DNA from: Sarocladium kiliense
Taxonomy: Eukaryota > Ascomycota > Sordariomycetes > Hypocreales > Sarocladiaceae
Direction of reading: 5' to 3'
Assembly: GCA_030734395.1 (NCBI GenBank)
Contig: JAUZTG010000048.1
Location: 2,790,001-2,854,000, forward strand
DNA: 64,000 nucleotides
Shown here piece after piece: positions 1 to 10,862 of this stretch. The position numbers and the translations under genes were made by a program. The notes under the pieces were generated by a model. The model was not told where the DNA came from, made no database searches, and worked only from the letters and a program-made list of their open reading frames with translations. The first letter of the stretch is position 1; the number at the start of each line of letters is the position of its first letter.

Positions 1-500
1 GAGAGTAGCGGCGATGTCCTCAGCGCCGGTGGCATTGACTGCGTAGCTCACGTAGTTGCCCAGAGTGCAAGGCTTCTCTGCAGGGGTGAAAGGGTCACAG
101 CTCTGGTTGGCAAACAGCGGCGCCATGACAGAGGAGGACGAATCCATGCTACAAGCACCATATTGTCAGCAACGGAGTCAAGATGAGACACAAGAGGTCT
201 GGCGACGGTAGCCTCTGGCGGGTGTGCGAGGACATACTGGATTGGAGCGAGCTTCCATTGGTCCTGAAGTGACTTGCAGACATCGCTGTCATAGTCAGGA
301 TCATGGCAGGGCTGACCGAGAGGCACAGTGGGGATCAGTTGGCCCTTGAGTCCAGAGGCGAACTTGGACCATTCGCTCTGGGTCGGCCAGCAGTCATCAC
401 CAGGGAAGCATTTGCAGGACCCAGGGCACGGTTTAGCACCAACAGTGGCCATAGAGCCCAGCAACGCCAGGGTCGGCGACGCGATGGCACCGAACTTCAT
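1..500 (-). CDS. Secreted BBE-type FAD-binding oxidoreductase, N-terminal part (runs off the left edge)
   Basis: 5' part of a flavin oxidase of the berberine-bridge-enzyme/6-hydroxynicotine-oxidase type; such enzymes oxidise small molecules with covalent or tight FAD, often in secondary metabolism. Seen: ATG at 500, a hydrophobic leader (MKFGAIASPTLALLG) fitting a signal peptide, then the fungal signature CKCFPGDDCWPTQSEW, PLGQPCHDPDYD, and after the intron ANQSCDPFTPAEKPCTLGNY. Exon 1 is 238-500 and exon 2 runs from 148 leftwards; the 89-bp intron (149-237) is GTATGT...TTGTAG and keeps phase. An in-frame extension upstream to 545 begins with TTG, so I chose the ATG. The FAD-binding core and the C-terminal BBE domain lie outside the window, so the substrate cannot be inferred. 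The family is fairly certain. Confidence 0.85.
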
Positions 501-2500
501 GGTCAACGCGAGAGACAACAGGACCCAGGGAGAGAGAAGAAACAACCAGCAAAGGTGATGCCTGAAGACGAGAGGATGGAGAGAAAGTCATCCACAGACA
601 GCAACGATGCAGATCCAAGCCGGTTTATCTACAATGTGCAAAGCCTCAGCCAACTCACGAATGCGGCAGGCAATAAGCCGCGCCCATGGACCCTGAAGGG
701 AGACAAACGTGGAGTCCATCGTTATCCCCGGGATATTAGGCTCTGTCGCCTCCCACAAGGCCATGCGAGCGGGGGCGCGATTGGATCTAAGACAAAACTA
801 TCGAAAAGTTGACAGCCTGGTTGAGCGGCGGTCCGAACCGAGCGAAGAAAGCTGGTGGGTGCTCGGCCGGGTGGCTTATAAGTCTCCTCTTCTCCAGCCC
901 TTTGACAGAATAGAACAGCAAAGAATGTATGTGGCGTCTTACCCGTGCGCCTCCCGCAAAGACGACGCCTCAATACGACTTCGGAATGCAGGTGATTTCG
1001 AATGGCCATGTGGTTTCATCGGCACATTGCCACACTCATTGCAACGTAATGCACTCGAGGGAACTTTGTGGTATAGCATTGGCCACCTGATATAGGCTAG
1101 CATGCTGCATGCGCGTCTCACCGGAGCGAGCGGCATGTTTCCTGACGACTAGGGCAGTCAATGCAAGATATCTCTCGGTACGGACTCCGTACCGAGGGAG
1201 ACAATTTGGAAGCGTCCGAGCCGGAGCACGTAGCGCAGAGGACGGATTCAATAACCTGAACTCTATTGCACGTAGCGCTTTACCACCTATCAAGGTTATT
1301 GTTATTGCTGACCTCTCCCGCAAGACGCGGACAACGGTGGACCGCGATAAGCATCCTATTACTTGGCTTCCCTGATTCGTACCATCACTGGCTGTACGGC
1401 AACAGCACATCGCAAGGTACTTTGTTGGCGGATGGACGATTCGGAGACGCTGCAGAGTCTTTCCAATTCTCTCACAAGGAGAGCCTGTGCCGCAGAAATC
1501 ATATCGTTCGTTTCTTTTTCAAAAGTTCGATCGACCATGACAACCTGTATTCCCCTCAAGACCTCCGCGTCAGGGCTTAGCTATACCTGCAGCACTCAGC
1601 ACTGGGAAATCTTACAAGGGGTATTCGTATGTGTCTGCAGGGTTCAAGAAAGTTACTTTCTGTCGGACGATTCTTCAGGTGGCTGCTGCTACGACTAACT
1701 AAGGTACCCTTGCTGATCCTTTCTATTCGTATACTAGCCAGTTCGTGCCAAGCCAACGAAAGCCATCCCTCACTACATGCCACTCAACCCGCAGCCTGCA
1801 AAGAGGAGGTATCGCACCCGCATTACAACCTGGGCTGACCTGCATGGGGAATGTAGACTCGTCCATGTGCCGTACCAAGCGAAGGAATCATGCAGAAGCA
1901 AGGGGGTCGCAGTCGAATGCAACCCACCTCATGAAATTACCGACCCAAGGACCACTGTCCTGGTTCTGGGCATCTCGGCAATAGCCTTTTCAGCTGCATG
2001 CCTTGATACACTCCGGCACGATGCTTCCCACGACGTGATGATCCCTGCCGAGACACCGTTGCTTCTTCGTTGTGTTGCGACTCTGCTGGTAAAGAAACCT
2101 TGGGCGAAGCCCCTGGTTGTCGTGCCACTCAGGCACCAACTTGTACTGGCATCGTTTTGTTCAAGTCACATTCGGTACGGAGTACGCTCTGTAGTTGCTT
2201 GTTTGAGGTAACATAGAGCTTTGAATCTAGACTGCCGGCACTGTAACTCTCAGTAAAGGGATGTAATGGATCTGTGCCAGCTTTACAGACACGCAGCATC
2301 CCTGTTGCGTGACATCTATCCCAAGAGGATGGCCCTGAAAACCTAAAGTAGAGGCCATCGCCCCTACGGCTGTCTGTTGGTTGACTCCGTTGATTCTTGC
2401 TCTCTTTCTTCCTTCTTCCCCATGCATTTGTGACCTCGATAGCAGTTCTTAGATTGCACATCGTCCAGTTGGTAGCCACGAGGCTGCTTCGTCGAAGAAG
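501..2500. other. Intergenic, about 2 kb, no gene recognised
   Basis: Divergent upstream space of the FAD oxidase (-) and the rhodopsin-domain gene (+). ORFs here are short, overlap on both strands and show no family motif. A TATAA-like run occurs near 875, but its distance from either start makes it doubtful as a TATA box. One short palindrome is listed separately. Confidence 0.6.
1174..1196. repeat. Short inverted repeat (10-bp arms, 3-bp loop)
   Basis: CTCGGTACGG, then ACT, then CCGTACCGAG. The arms are perfectly complementary. A related GGTACGGAGTAC word occurs near 2175. No function can be assigned; it may be a hairpin or a protein-binding palindrome. Confidence 0.6.
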
Positions 2501-3982
2501 ATGGCTTGGACTTTCAACGTGCCGCATGGCACTCCCACGAATGGACCTTCCCTCGCAGCAATTGCTCTGACGTTCACGTCCGTGGCTTTTGTGCTTGTGT
2601 GCCTCCGAGTATACGTGAGGACCTTGCTGATCAAGGCCGCAGGATGGGGTATTTTCCAACCACAAATCACTTCCTTCCAGAGTTTATCATGCTGACAACT
2701 CGTCTCCCTACAGACGACTGGACCATCATTATTGCCCAGGTAGGTCAAAGGATCCTCCTGATTTTCACTTGGATACAGCTGATCATTCCCTTCTCCAGCT
2801 TGGTGCGATCGGGTACACGACAACGACGGTGATCCGTACGTGAAAGTTTACCAGGGGATCCGCAAGACTCCCACTGCTGACTACTTTACAGAGACAAGAT
2901 GGGGCCTAGGACTGCAGGAGCTTGAAGATATGCCTACTGAGAACCTCTATAACTTTGGTCTGGTATGCCACTTGGACTCCGTTTAGCGTTAATAATAACT
3001 TGCTGACACGTTATCAGATGCAATTCATCGGAGCTCCTTTGTGAGACACCTCGAGCAAGCTGATGATTCAAGTCATGAAAGCTAACAAGATTGTTTCTAG
3101 CTATGTTGTCGGAATCTGGGGCTTTAAGATCAGCCTGCTGTTGTCCTACATCCGCTTCATGACGGGTAACTACCGGATAGCCTGCATCGTCCTTGCCGTG
3201 ATCATCACCATGGCACACATTGCCTTCATCTGCGTCTTCATCTTCATGTGCAATCCTGTAGGTTACGGTCTCTTTGCTCTGATATGTCCTATTTTTGCTG
3301 ACGGTTATACTTTATAGGTTGCAAAGCAATGGGATCCAGCCCTTGCCGAAGTAGGAACCTGTATCAAAGATGCAGTGACCTTCTATTTGACATTCTCGTC
3401 TCTAACAATCATCTTCGATGTTGCTACGTGAGTGGCGTGGAACCCTTGACGACTGTTATTGAGAAACTGACGCCGTATAGCATCTCTCTGCCTTTCCCGG
3501 TCCTCCTAACGTCGAAGATTCAGAAGAGGAAGAAGGCCGTGCTCCTTGGACTGTTTGGCCTCGGTGTCTTCGTCACGATTATCCAGATCATTCGCATCCA
3601 AACCATCAAAAACCTAAGCAACTACCTCGACTCGGCCGAACCCATCATCTGGTCCATTGTGGAAACAGCCTTGGGAATCAGCATCGCCTGCATTCCGACC
3701 ATCGCACCACTCGTTAAATACTTCTCCGAGAAGACCAGGTCCGGCACTGGTGCCAGCGAGTCTCATCAGCCTGGTTCGCGATACGCACTTCAATCATGGA
3801 AGAACTCGAGGGGCGGCATGCAACCTCTGAGCTCTGGAGCAGATCGGGACATTGATATCGGGCCTGGACCGAGGCACGATGCTGATAGCACGGAGGATAT
3901 CTTGAGACCAGCGGGGATTGTGAAGAAGACAGACATCAAGATCTCACGCCAGCATGTTGGGTCAAGCGAGGATTCGGACTGA
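2501..3982 (+). CDS. Seven-helix rhodopsin-domain integral membrane protein (fungal SAT4/Pth11-like family)
   Basis: Predicted plasma-membrane protein of the fungal rhodopsin-domain family (PF20684 type), which includes Pth11-like receptors; the ligand is unknown. Eight exons: 2501-2648, 2714-2739, 2799-2835, 2892-2962, 3018-3040, 3101-3257, 3318-3427, 3481-3982, giving 357 aa with phase kept at every junction. Seen: hydrophobic segments from residue 16 on, the loop motif DDWTIIIAQ, TRWGLGLQ, MPTENLYNFGL, YVVGIWGFKISLLLSYIRF, the CNPVAKQW loop, LPFPVLLTSKIQKRKK, and the seventh helix IVETALGISIACIPTIAPL. A hydrophilic tail of about 90 residues follows (SEKTRSG... to SSEDSD), rich in S, D, R and G. 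There is no N-terminal CFEM domain. The donor of intron 3 (GTACGT at 2836) is the least certain junction. The family is certain; a receptor role is only inferred. Confidence 0.88.
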
Positions 3983-4867
3983 TTTCTAGGTCATGAAGCA
4001 GTGGATGAGGTCCGTTTCCGGAGAACGGACACAACGTTTTACTTATTAGCTGTATACCCTGATGGTGACCTTCGAGCCTTGTCTACGCAGCAAATACACT
4101 TTGCCAACTTCATGCACGTTTCTATGGAAAATTTCGGCCTACTATGAGACCGTGGCGTAAAGGGGGTTACAAATCAGTCGAGGGATGCTTCGATTGCATT
4201 GAAGTCCCTCGCTTGCCTCTTCGGTCACCTTCCTCTGGTTACGTCCAGGTTGCGCCAACTGGGAATTGCTGCGAGATCTGAGTCGAGACAATGTAGCCCG
4301 TGGAAGGAATCAATGACATCTGTGCCCGCAATCTCTCGCGTCTTGAACCCCGACCGCGCCTCGAAAGGTACCATCACAGGGGTTGCAGTCGCATCAGACA
4401 TGTTGTGCTGCCCAAGGCTGTGAACTGACCTTCTTTCGTTCTTCGACAACCGCTGATCATCTCGTCATAATTTATGGCCTCTGGTTCAGCTTCGTGGAAA
4501 TCAGCTGATGGAGTCACTCAATGCTGCGCTTGGTTCGTCAAGAACTCCCCTGAACTTGCCCTGCACGATATCAGTATGTCGCTGCTCTCCGCCAGGCGCA
4601 GGGATGGTATGCAGGTCGAGCACGTTGATGATCGCCCCAGCCGAATGCAAGATTTTTACAGCGACCTTATAGAGCGAGTGCTGGTTGGGGTGAGATAAGC
4701 AATGAGGTGTACAGTTCAGGATGGCGTGCGGCTGTGCTGAACAGGCTGCCTTACCCTGTTTGAACGACGATGCATGATGCAGCCGGGCAGTCTCATCACC
4801 TTGCCCTGGCACGGCATCCCCCGATCTTATCCTGTCTCCGTACAGCGCATCGCGAAGGCGTCCCTCA
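3983..4867. other. Intergenic, 885 bp, no gene recognised
   Basis: 3' flank of the rhodopsin-domain gene and promoter side of the lipase-NACHT gene. A minus-strand open stretch (4501-4989) overlaps the first exon of the NACHT gene and shows no family motif, so it is not called. Confidence 0.55.
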
Positions 4868-7800
4868 ATGTCAGGCGGCGCGGGGATTACGCGACACCAA
4901 GTCTTGGACACTGGGATCTCTGTGGTGTACGACTCCCAGGATCCCTCGCCAATTGTAGAGTAGGTTGGCCCAAAGGCAGAGGATACCACTGATTGACCAA
5001 CATGAGACTGACTCGAAATCTTATTCTTCTAGTATCGTCATCGTTCATGGTCTACACGGACACCCGTACAAGTCATGGACAGCAAAGGCGCTCCCGACAC
5101 AACTTGCGTCTCCTACATCGTCCACGTTGCCATCGAATGCAGCAAAACATGAGCCGAGGTACAGCTGGCGACATGCGATCCGCCGTGCCAGCTCATTGCT
5201 ATCGAAGAGAGCCACGGCTGTCCCAACGAAGTCAGTTGCGGGAGACGACGCGTCGATACCTGTGTTCTGGCCGGCCGACTTGTTACCAGAGAAATGTCCG
5301 CACTCGAGAGTCCTGACATTCGGCTACGACTCCAAGATCACCAAGTACATAGCAGGCGCAACGAACAAAGGCAGTCTGCTTGCTCATAGCAGAGACTTCC
5401 TGTTCTCGCTGTGCAGGGATCGAGTGCGCCATCGCCCCATCATCTTCGTCGCTCATAGCCTTGGTGGGATTATAGTCAAAGACGTAGGAGATGAAGTCCC
5501 TTTCCGTTCCGGGGGAGCCTCTCAATATTAATGGGAACAATCGCGCAGATGTTGGCAAGGTCGGATGCGGCGACAGATCCGGATATGAAAGATATCATAG
5601 AGTCGACGGCTGCAGTCGTCTTCCTTGGTACGCCTCACCGAGGGAGTCCTGATCTCGCCGCAATGGGGGAGTACCTCAGATCGATTGTCAGCGGACTGCG
5701 CATGGAGACAACCTCAGCCATCCTCGATGCACTTGGTCTGAAGACCACAGACCTAGAGCGTGCCCAAGAAGCTTTCTCCAGGCTATGGCAAGAGTACGAC
5801 TTCCGGGTGAAAACATTCCAAGAAGGCCTTGGGTTGTCAGGCGTCAATCTCGGTGTGCTGACGAACAAGGTCGTCCCCGATTACTCTTCTTCAATCGGTG
5901 ACCATCGAGAGCGATGTGAGACTCTCCAGGCTAACCACAAGGAAATGTGTCGCTTTACCGGACATGGCGATCCTAATTGTCACAAAGTGTTTGGGGAGCT
6001 TCGCTCGATATACCTCTCACTATGCGAGTTACACGTCCGTGGTCTTCAACATGCTGGACGCAACCATCACTATACGGTTAAGAATGGTCTAGCCTCTTCG
6101 ATGAAGTCATTAGAGCCTGGTAAAAGGCCCGGGCTAAGTGACATTGAGAAAGCCAGTCTTGAGTCTTTATGGTTCCCCGGCATGTCTTTACGCCTGCGAA
6201 GAGTCAAGAAAGCGGCTGAACATACCTGTTCTTGGCTTTTCAACCACCGCTTGTACCAAGACTGGTTCTCTGGGCGAAACAGAGACAGAAGTCAAGGTCT
6301 CCTCTGGGTCAGAGGTAAGCCAGGTACGGGAAAATCAACTTTGATGAAAGAAGCCTACACCCTTGCTGTCCGAGGGCAAGCCGATGCCGACTACTGTGCC
6401 GCGGCCTTCTTCTTCAGTGCCAAGGACGGTGACCTGGAGCATTCGGCGACTGGTCTTTTGCGATCATTACTATATCAGCTATTACCAAGTTGTCCTGAAA
6501 GCCTTACAGCCTTTGGCAACGCAGCCACAATAAGGCGCAAGTTCGAACCACGGAGCCCGCCTTGGGAGGAGGAGGAGCTCAAGTCAGTCTTTCGGCTCTG
6601 CTTCACGAAGAAGCTAGCCAAGAGGGTCTTCATCTACATTGATGCTTTGGATGAGTGCGACAGTGATCGGCTTCGGGACCAAGCTTACTTCTGGAGGGAA
6701 GTGACAGCGACAGCCCATGATAACGGCATCAGCCTCAACATATGCATCTCAAGCAGACACTTCCCGCACATCAGCTTGAGCCATTGTCCAGAGATCGTTG
6801 TAGAGGACCATAATAACCTAGATATCGAGACATATGTTGGGAAGAGGCTTGAGCTTTGTATCGACACCGAGGAGCCACTGTGGAAGCTCTTGAAAGATCG
6901 CATCTGTTCAAAGTCCGCTGGAGTTTTTTGTGGGCTGTCCTGGTTTTAGATGATATCCTCTTGGACTGGGACGGTGGAAAAGACATCCGCCACCTACTGA
7001 CGCATGTTGATATCCTCCCAGAGCCTCTTGAGACACTATTTTCTGAGATCTTGTCGACTGTCCGTATACAGGATCGCCAGTTGACCACTCGCTTTTTCCA
7101 GTGGGTTATTATGGCAGCCAAACCACTCCGCGTCCATGAGTGGCACCATATCCTGGCTTTCATCAGACAACCTGTTCCGGCATCGCTGGCTGAGTGGCGC
7201 GCATCGAACCACTTCACCAAGACCGACGACCAGCTTGAACGGCAGATCAGGAGTATCTCGAAAGGTCTTGTCGAGATCAGAAGCACAGTGCCAGACGAGA
7301 CCCTAGAGAGTGCGTTTGATGCCTTGTCGATTCGTGCTGGAGCGGGGTCTCTGGATTTCGAGCTCGGGGAGACCCGTGCTGTGCAAGTTGTACACGGGTC
7401 TGTCCGGGATTTCTTCTTGTACGGCGCCGGCTTTGCCATTCTAGACGGGGCTCTGCATCATCATCCTATCGGGGAAGGTCACTTGTCAATCATGGCCACA
7501 TGTCTAGACTATCTAGACATCAACGAGCTGGATGCTCTTGTAGCGGCACGCAAGCACGCAATCACTGCCCACCGACGCACCGTATTCAGCTGTCGGCCTC
7601 GTCCAGAAAGCAGCAGTAATTCTACGTCAGCGAGTAATGATGTATCTCAGAACAAAGCCTTCGAAGACCACGGAGGTCCCGCACTTGAACAGAGCTCAGC
7701 TTTTCCAGCGCACGGAACTAAAGGACCAATATCATCTGACACTGGTGTTTCCCACGCCGTCTCTTACGACATGCTCAAGCGCCATTTTGCGACAGAACAG

Positions 7801-8475
7801 GGCATCGACATCGACATGTGGATGGGACGAGACGACGATTGTCCCTCCTTGAAGTTAATGTGTGAATCTGGAAGCCCCTCGACTGCCCCGACTCAAGCAA
7901 GCGGCCGTGTGCAATTGCTAGAAGACTATCCTGCGCTGCTTTCCTACGCCGCATATGAGTTCTTTACTCACGCTTGCAGAGCCCAGGACGATAATGTGTC
8001 CCCGAAATACATCATTCCCCGGCTAACTGGCAATGCTTGGGGTCGCCTGGTGGCGCTCAGAGAAGACATACCTGAAGGGTTAACTCTGTTCGAATACGCC
8101 TTTTGGTTTCATCACCTTGAATCTTGGCTTGAAGTTCTCAATCCAGACCTCAACAATATTTCCCCGGAGCCAGTCATATACATGCACAAAGGTAGGACCA
8201 AGGACCCAAACCCGTATTCACCAGTTGCACATGTCCCCAGACGCCCTGCACCAACACAATCTCCTCTGAGAGGACCAGACAGCGTTGCGAGCTTCGGTTC
8301 TGCGAGCAGCCACACAGGATCGGTAGTCTTAAAATATGCTGGCAAACTTAGCGAGCAACCCCCGGAAGACACAAGCAGCGACAGCTTTGAGAGCTGTGCT
8401 GATGATCCAGCTCAACTACCAATGCGGTTGCCTATAAAACGCAGTGACGAACTCTTGCGCATTAGGAAGTCTTGA
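4868..8475 (+). CDS. SesB-like lipase/esterase - NACHT STAND protein (fungal NLR-like), interrupted by a 1-nt frameshift
   Basis: Fungal NOD-like receptor architecture. The N-terminal alpha/beta-hydrolase effector (IVIVHGLHGHPYKSW; nucleophile motif AHSLGGIIVKD with Ser about 173; FLGTPHRGS about 206-214) is the type seen in SesB, a factor linked to heterokaryon-incompatibility systems. It is followed by a NACHT ATPase: P-loop GKPGTGKST near residue 437 and Walker B VFIYIDALDECD near 543. Exon 1 (4868-4959) is short; its end VVYDSQDPSPIVD fits the family's usual lead-in. Exon 2 is 5033-5483 and exon 3 starts at 5549. In the run of six T at 6924-6929 the reading frame jumps: upstream the frame stops at 6947-6949 (about 647 aa), downstream the homologous sequence (LWAVLVLDDILLDWD) continues one frame over to 8475. 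Counting across the jump the locus spans about 1155 codons. No ankyrin, WD or TPR repeats are seen in the C-terminal half. It could be a pseudogene, a truncated allele or a sequencing error. Confidence 0.85.
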
Positions 8476-9052
8476 TCTAGGAGGTGGGCTTCCAAGATGA
8501 ATAGCCAGCCCTAGAGGCTGTCGCCGTTTAAACGACTCTCAAAGTCAACACAAAGCGCACGTGGGGATAGCCTCGGAGATCGTGCTTCCTGTTCACTCTA
8601 ACCATGTCCTGATAGATCCAGGCTCCAGACGCAACCCCCTGAGCTCCTTCTCCTGGGTGCTCTGAGAGCGGTCCGCGCATATAGGCCCTACTCAGAGGCC
8701 CCTGATGGAGTGAGTCCATCAGGTGCGCAGCAGCAGCCTAGCAATGCCTCGGTCAATTTGACGAATGCCCAAGCAACAATCTGCCTACATAGTCACTAGA
8801 GCTTGGGGCTGGATATCTGCTCCCGCGTGCGAGTTACGAATGAGCCAGTGGGGACGTATCGTCAGTCTTCATAGTTTAACATCGACTGATTACGTGCTCA
8901 GACCCCGGTAGGAATACCGAGCTTAAGTAGCAAGACTCCTTTGTGGCGAAGACGCCCCTACGTGACCCTCGAGCTATGATATGAGCAAGTACATTCCAAG
9001 TCGCCATGGTCGATCATGGACAAAGTCCGCCAACATGAAACCCATCTCCCAT
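8476..9052. other. Intergenic, 577 bp, no gene recognised
   Basis: Space between the convergent NACHT gene (+) and RFC3 (-). Nothing beyond short random ORFs is seen; probably both 3' UTRs and terminators. Confidence 0.55.
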
Positions 9053-10356
9053 CTACGCATTCATCAACTCAACCCCATTCCTTACTACACCAACCACCGC
9101 CCCCGTCTGCACCATCTCGCTTCCTCCTCCCGCCACGCGATGCTCGATATCGGCTAAACCCTCCAGCCACGAGATCATCACCTCTGGTGCGACCTCAAGC
9201 TTCGCCAGCTCCTCTGATAGAGCCGTAATCATGTCTGCAAGCGCCAAGCCGCGTGATACCTTGAGAGCGTTGATCGTGCCTAGGCATCCTGTGACGTCTG
9301 ATGTGCTGAGTAGTGTTGAGGTGATCTCCTTGATGGCATCCGGTGGTGGTGCGGCAATGCAGTTGTAGATGGTCTCCACTGTGATGTTGTCTCGCTTGAT
9401 TTCGCTCTCTGGTATCTTCGGGCCGTCCTTTGGCCGAAGCGGTGTGCCTGCATAGATTAGCTCCGCTGCTCATTCCTATTCACGAGCTCAAGTTGGTACT
9501 TACTGGAAGCATGACACGCCTGCAAGACGTTCAGCGCTCTTCTCATATCACCCTTGCTCAGTTTGACCAGCGCATCCACCGCCTCCGCGCCAATCTTCAC
9601 CCTTTCCTCCTCCACAACCTTCTCGACCAACACCCGAATATCCCCTTCCTTCAACGGGCTGAACCTAAACCTTGTGCAACGACTCAACAGCGCCGGACTC
9701 AACTTGTGCGAGTAGTTCGCAATAATACAGAACCGCGTGTTCACCGTGTACTTCTCCATAATCCGTCTCAACGCCATCTGCGCAGTGTTCGTCATCGCAT
9801 CAGCCTCGTCCAGGATGATGAGCTTGTACCCAGCGGCCGAACCGGCCTTTGCTGAACCACCACCTCCCATGAAGATCTGCTTGGTACTGGCAAAGGTTTT
9901 GATCTGCTCACGGACGACATCGATACCACGCTCGTCGGAGGCGTTGAGTTCGAGGACCATTTGGCGCATGTTGGCCGTGCCGTAGATGCGTCGTGCGAGG
10001 GCGAGGATTGTGGAGGTCTTGCCTGTTCCGGGAGGGCCGTAGAGGAGGAGGTGAGGGAGACGGTTGGAGTCGACGAATTTGTTGATGGTGGCGAGGATGT
10101 CTTGGTGGCCGGAGACGTCGTCGAGCGTCACAGGTCGGTACTTCTCGACCCTTTTGCGAAGTCAGTCTTGTGCTTTTGAGGTTTCCTCAGGGTGTGGCCG
10201 GGGGCCAGGGGAGCATCAAACTTACCAGGGAAGGTTATCTTCAGCTTCGACTGGCAAATTAGCAGCGCTTCGCTTGCCTTTGCTGGTCTCTGCACTGAAG
10301 GTGATGTCCTTGGAGGGAGCAGAGTCCACATCCATCTCATCCTCAAAGTCCGACAT
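9053..10356 (-). CDS. RFC3: Replication factor C subunit 3 (clamp loader; human RFC5 counterpart)
   Basis: AAA+ subunit of the nuclear RFC clamp loader, which loads PCNA at primer-template junctions; it also serves the alternative Rad24/Elg1/Ctf18 loaders. Three exons: 10226-10356, 9504-10150, 9053-9447; 390 aa. Seen: acidic N-terminus (MSDFEDEMDVD), the RFC box LPWVEKYRP at 42-50, P-loop GPPGTGKT at 82-89, LELNASDERGIDVVR, Walker B LIILDEAD ending at 161, SRC motif LLSRCTRFRF, sensor-2 GDMRRALNVLQ, and a C-terminal collar domain. The pattern LPHLLLYG plus MVLELNASDERGIDVVR matches Rfc3 rather than Rfc2, Rfc4 or Rfc5. Between QIFM and YKLIILDEAD there is a Gly/Ala/Ser-rich insertion absent from yeast Rfc3. 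The start is the ATG at 10356; the in-frame TTG at 10425 was rejected. Confidence 0.95.
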
Positions 10357-10862
10357 CCTGACAGGTTTCAGGATTGTTGCTCGCCAATGGGATGATTTGA
10401 GTGTCTGGTAGTTGAGAATACTCAAGAAGCAAATGGGTCGGGTAGAATGGTCGTTGCGGGCAATGGACTGCGATTGTCAATCTGTGGTTTGGAGGTTTGA
10501 AGTCGACCCGCGTTAAGTGCTTGACGCGCTCACCGCGTTTCGGTACTGCCCCCACCCCCACATTAGCTCGCCAGGCACCTCACCCAACCTCCAGTCCCTA
10601 TGTAGAGAGAACAGCACAGGCCCAGGCAAGCAAAGGGAGTGAGACTTCTATACACACTTTGCACTCAAGGGGAATGCCATAGTTCAAGATTCAAGAATTG
10701 CCGCTCATAGACTAATTATCCAAAATGACACCCAATCAATGGGGCCGGCTTCCCAAAGGCATCCAAGCTCTATATGCACCAAAGACAGATAGCTCGCTCA
10801 GCCCCGTTACCAGAAGACAAAGATGCAACTATATACATGGCCCGACATTCATTATATCCTTT
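10357..10862. other. Intergenic, 506 bp: promoter of RFC3
   Basis: Lies upstream of RFC3 and downstream of the LCB3-like gene, both on the minus strand. No further ORF with coding character is seen. Confidence 0.55.

Noticed and set aside
500..545. N-terminal extension of the FAD oxidase
   Set aside because: The extended frame begins with TTG; the ATG at 500 already yields a good signal peptide.
4501..4989. 162-codon minus-strand ORF before the NACHT gene
   Set aside because: Overlaps the first exon of the NACHT gene; no motif and no splice logic.
6915..6935. Programmed -1 ribosomal frameshift in the NACHT gene
   Set aside because: The codons around the T run (GTT TTT TGT) do not make a standard X XXY YYZ slippery heptamer, so a homopolymer indel is the simpler explanation.
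6923..6949. A 27-bp intron (GTTTTT...TTTTAG) bridging the NACHT frames
   Set aside because: Far shorter than any other intron in the window and it would delete the conserved residues FLWAVLVLDD.
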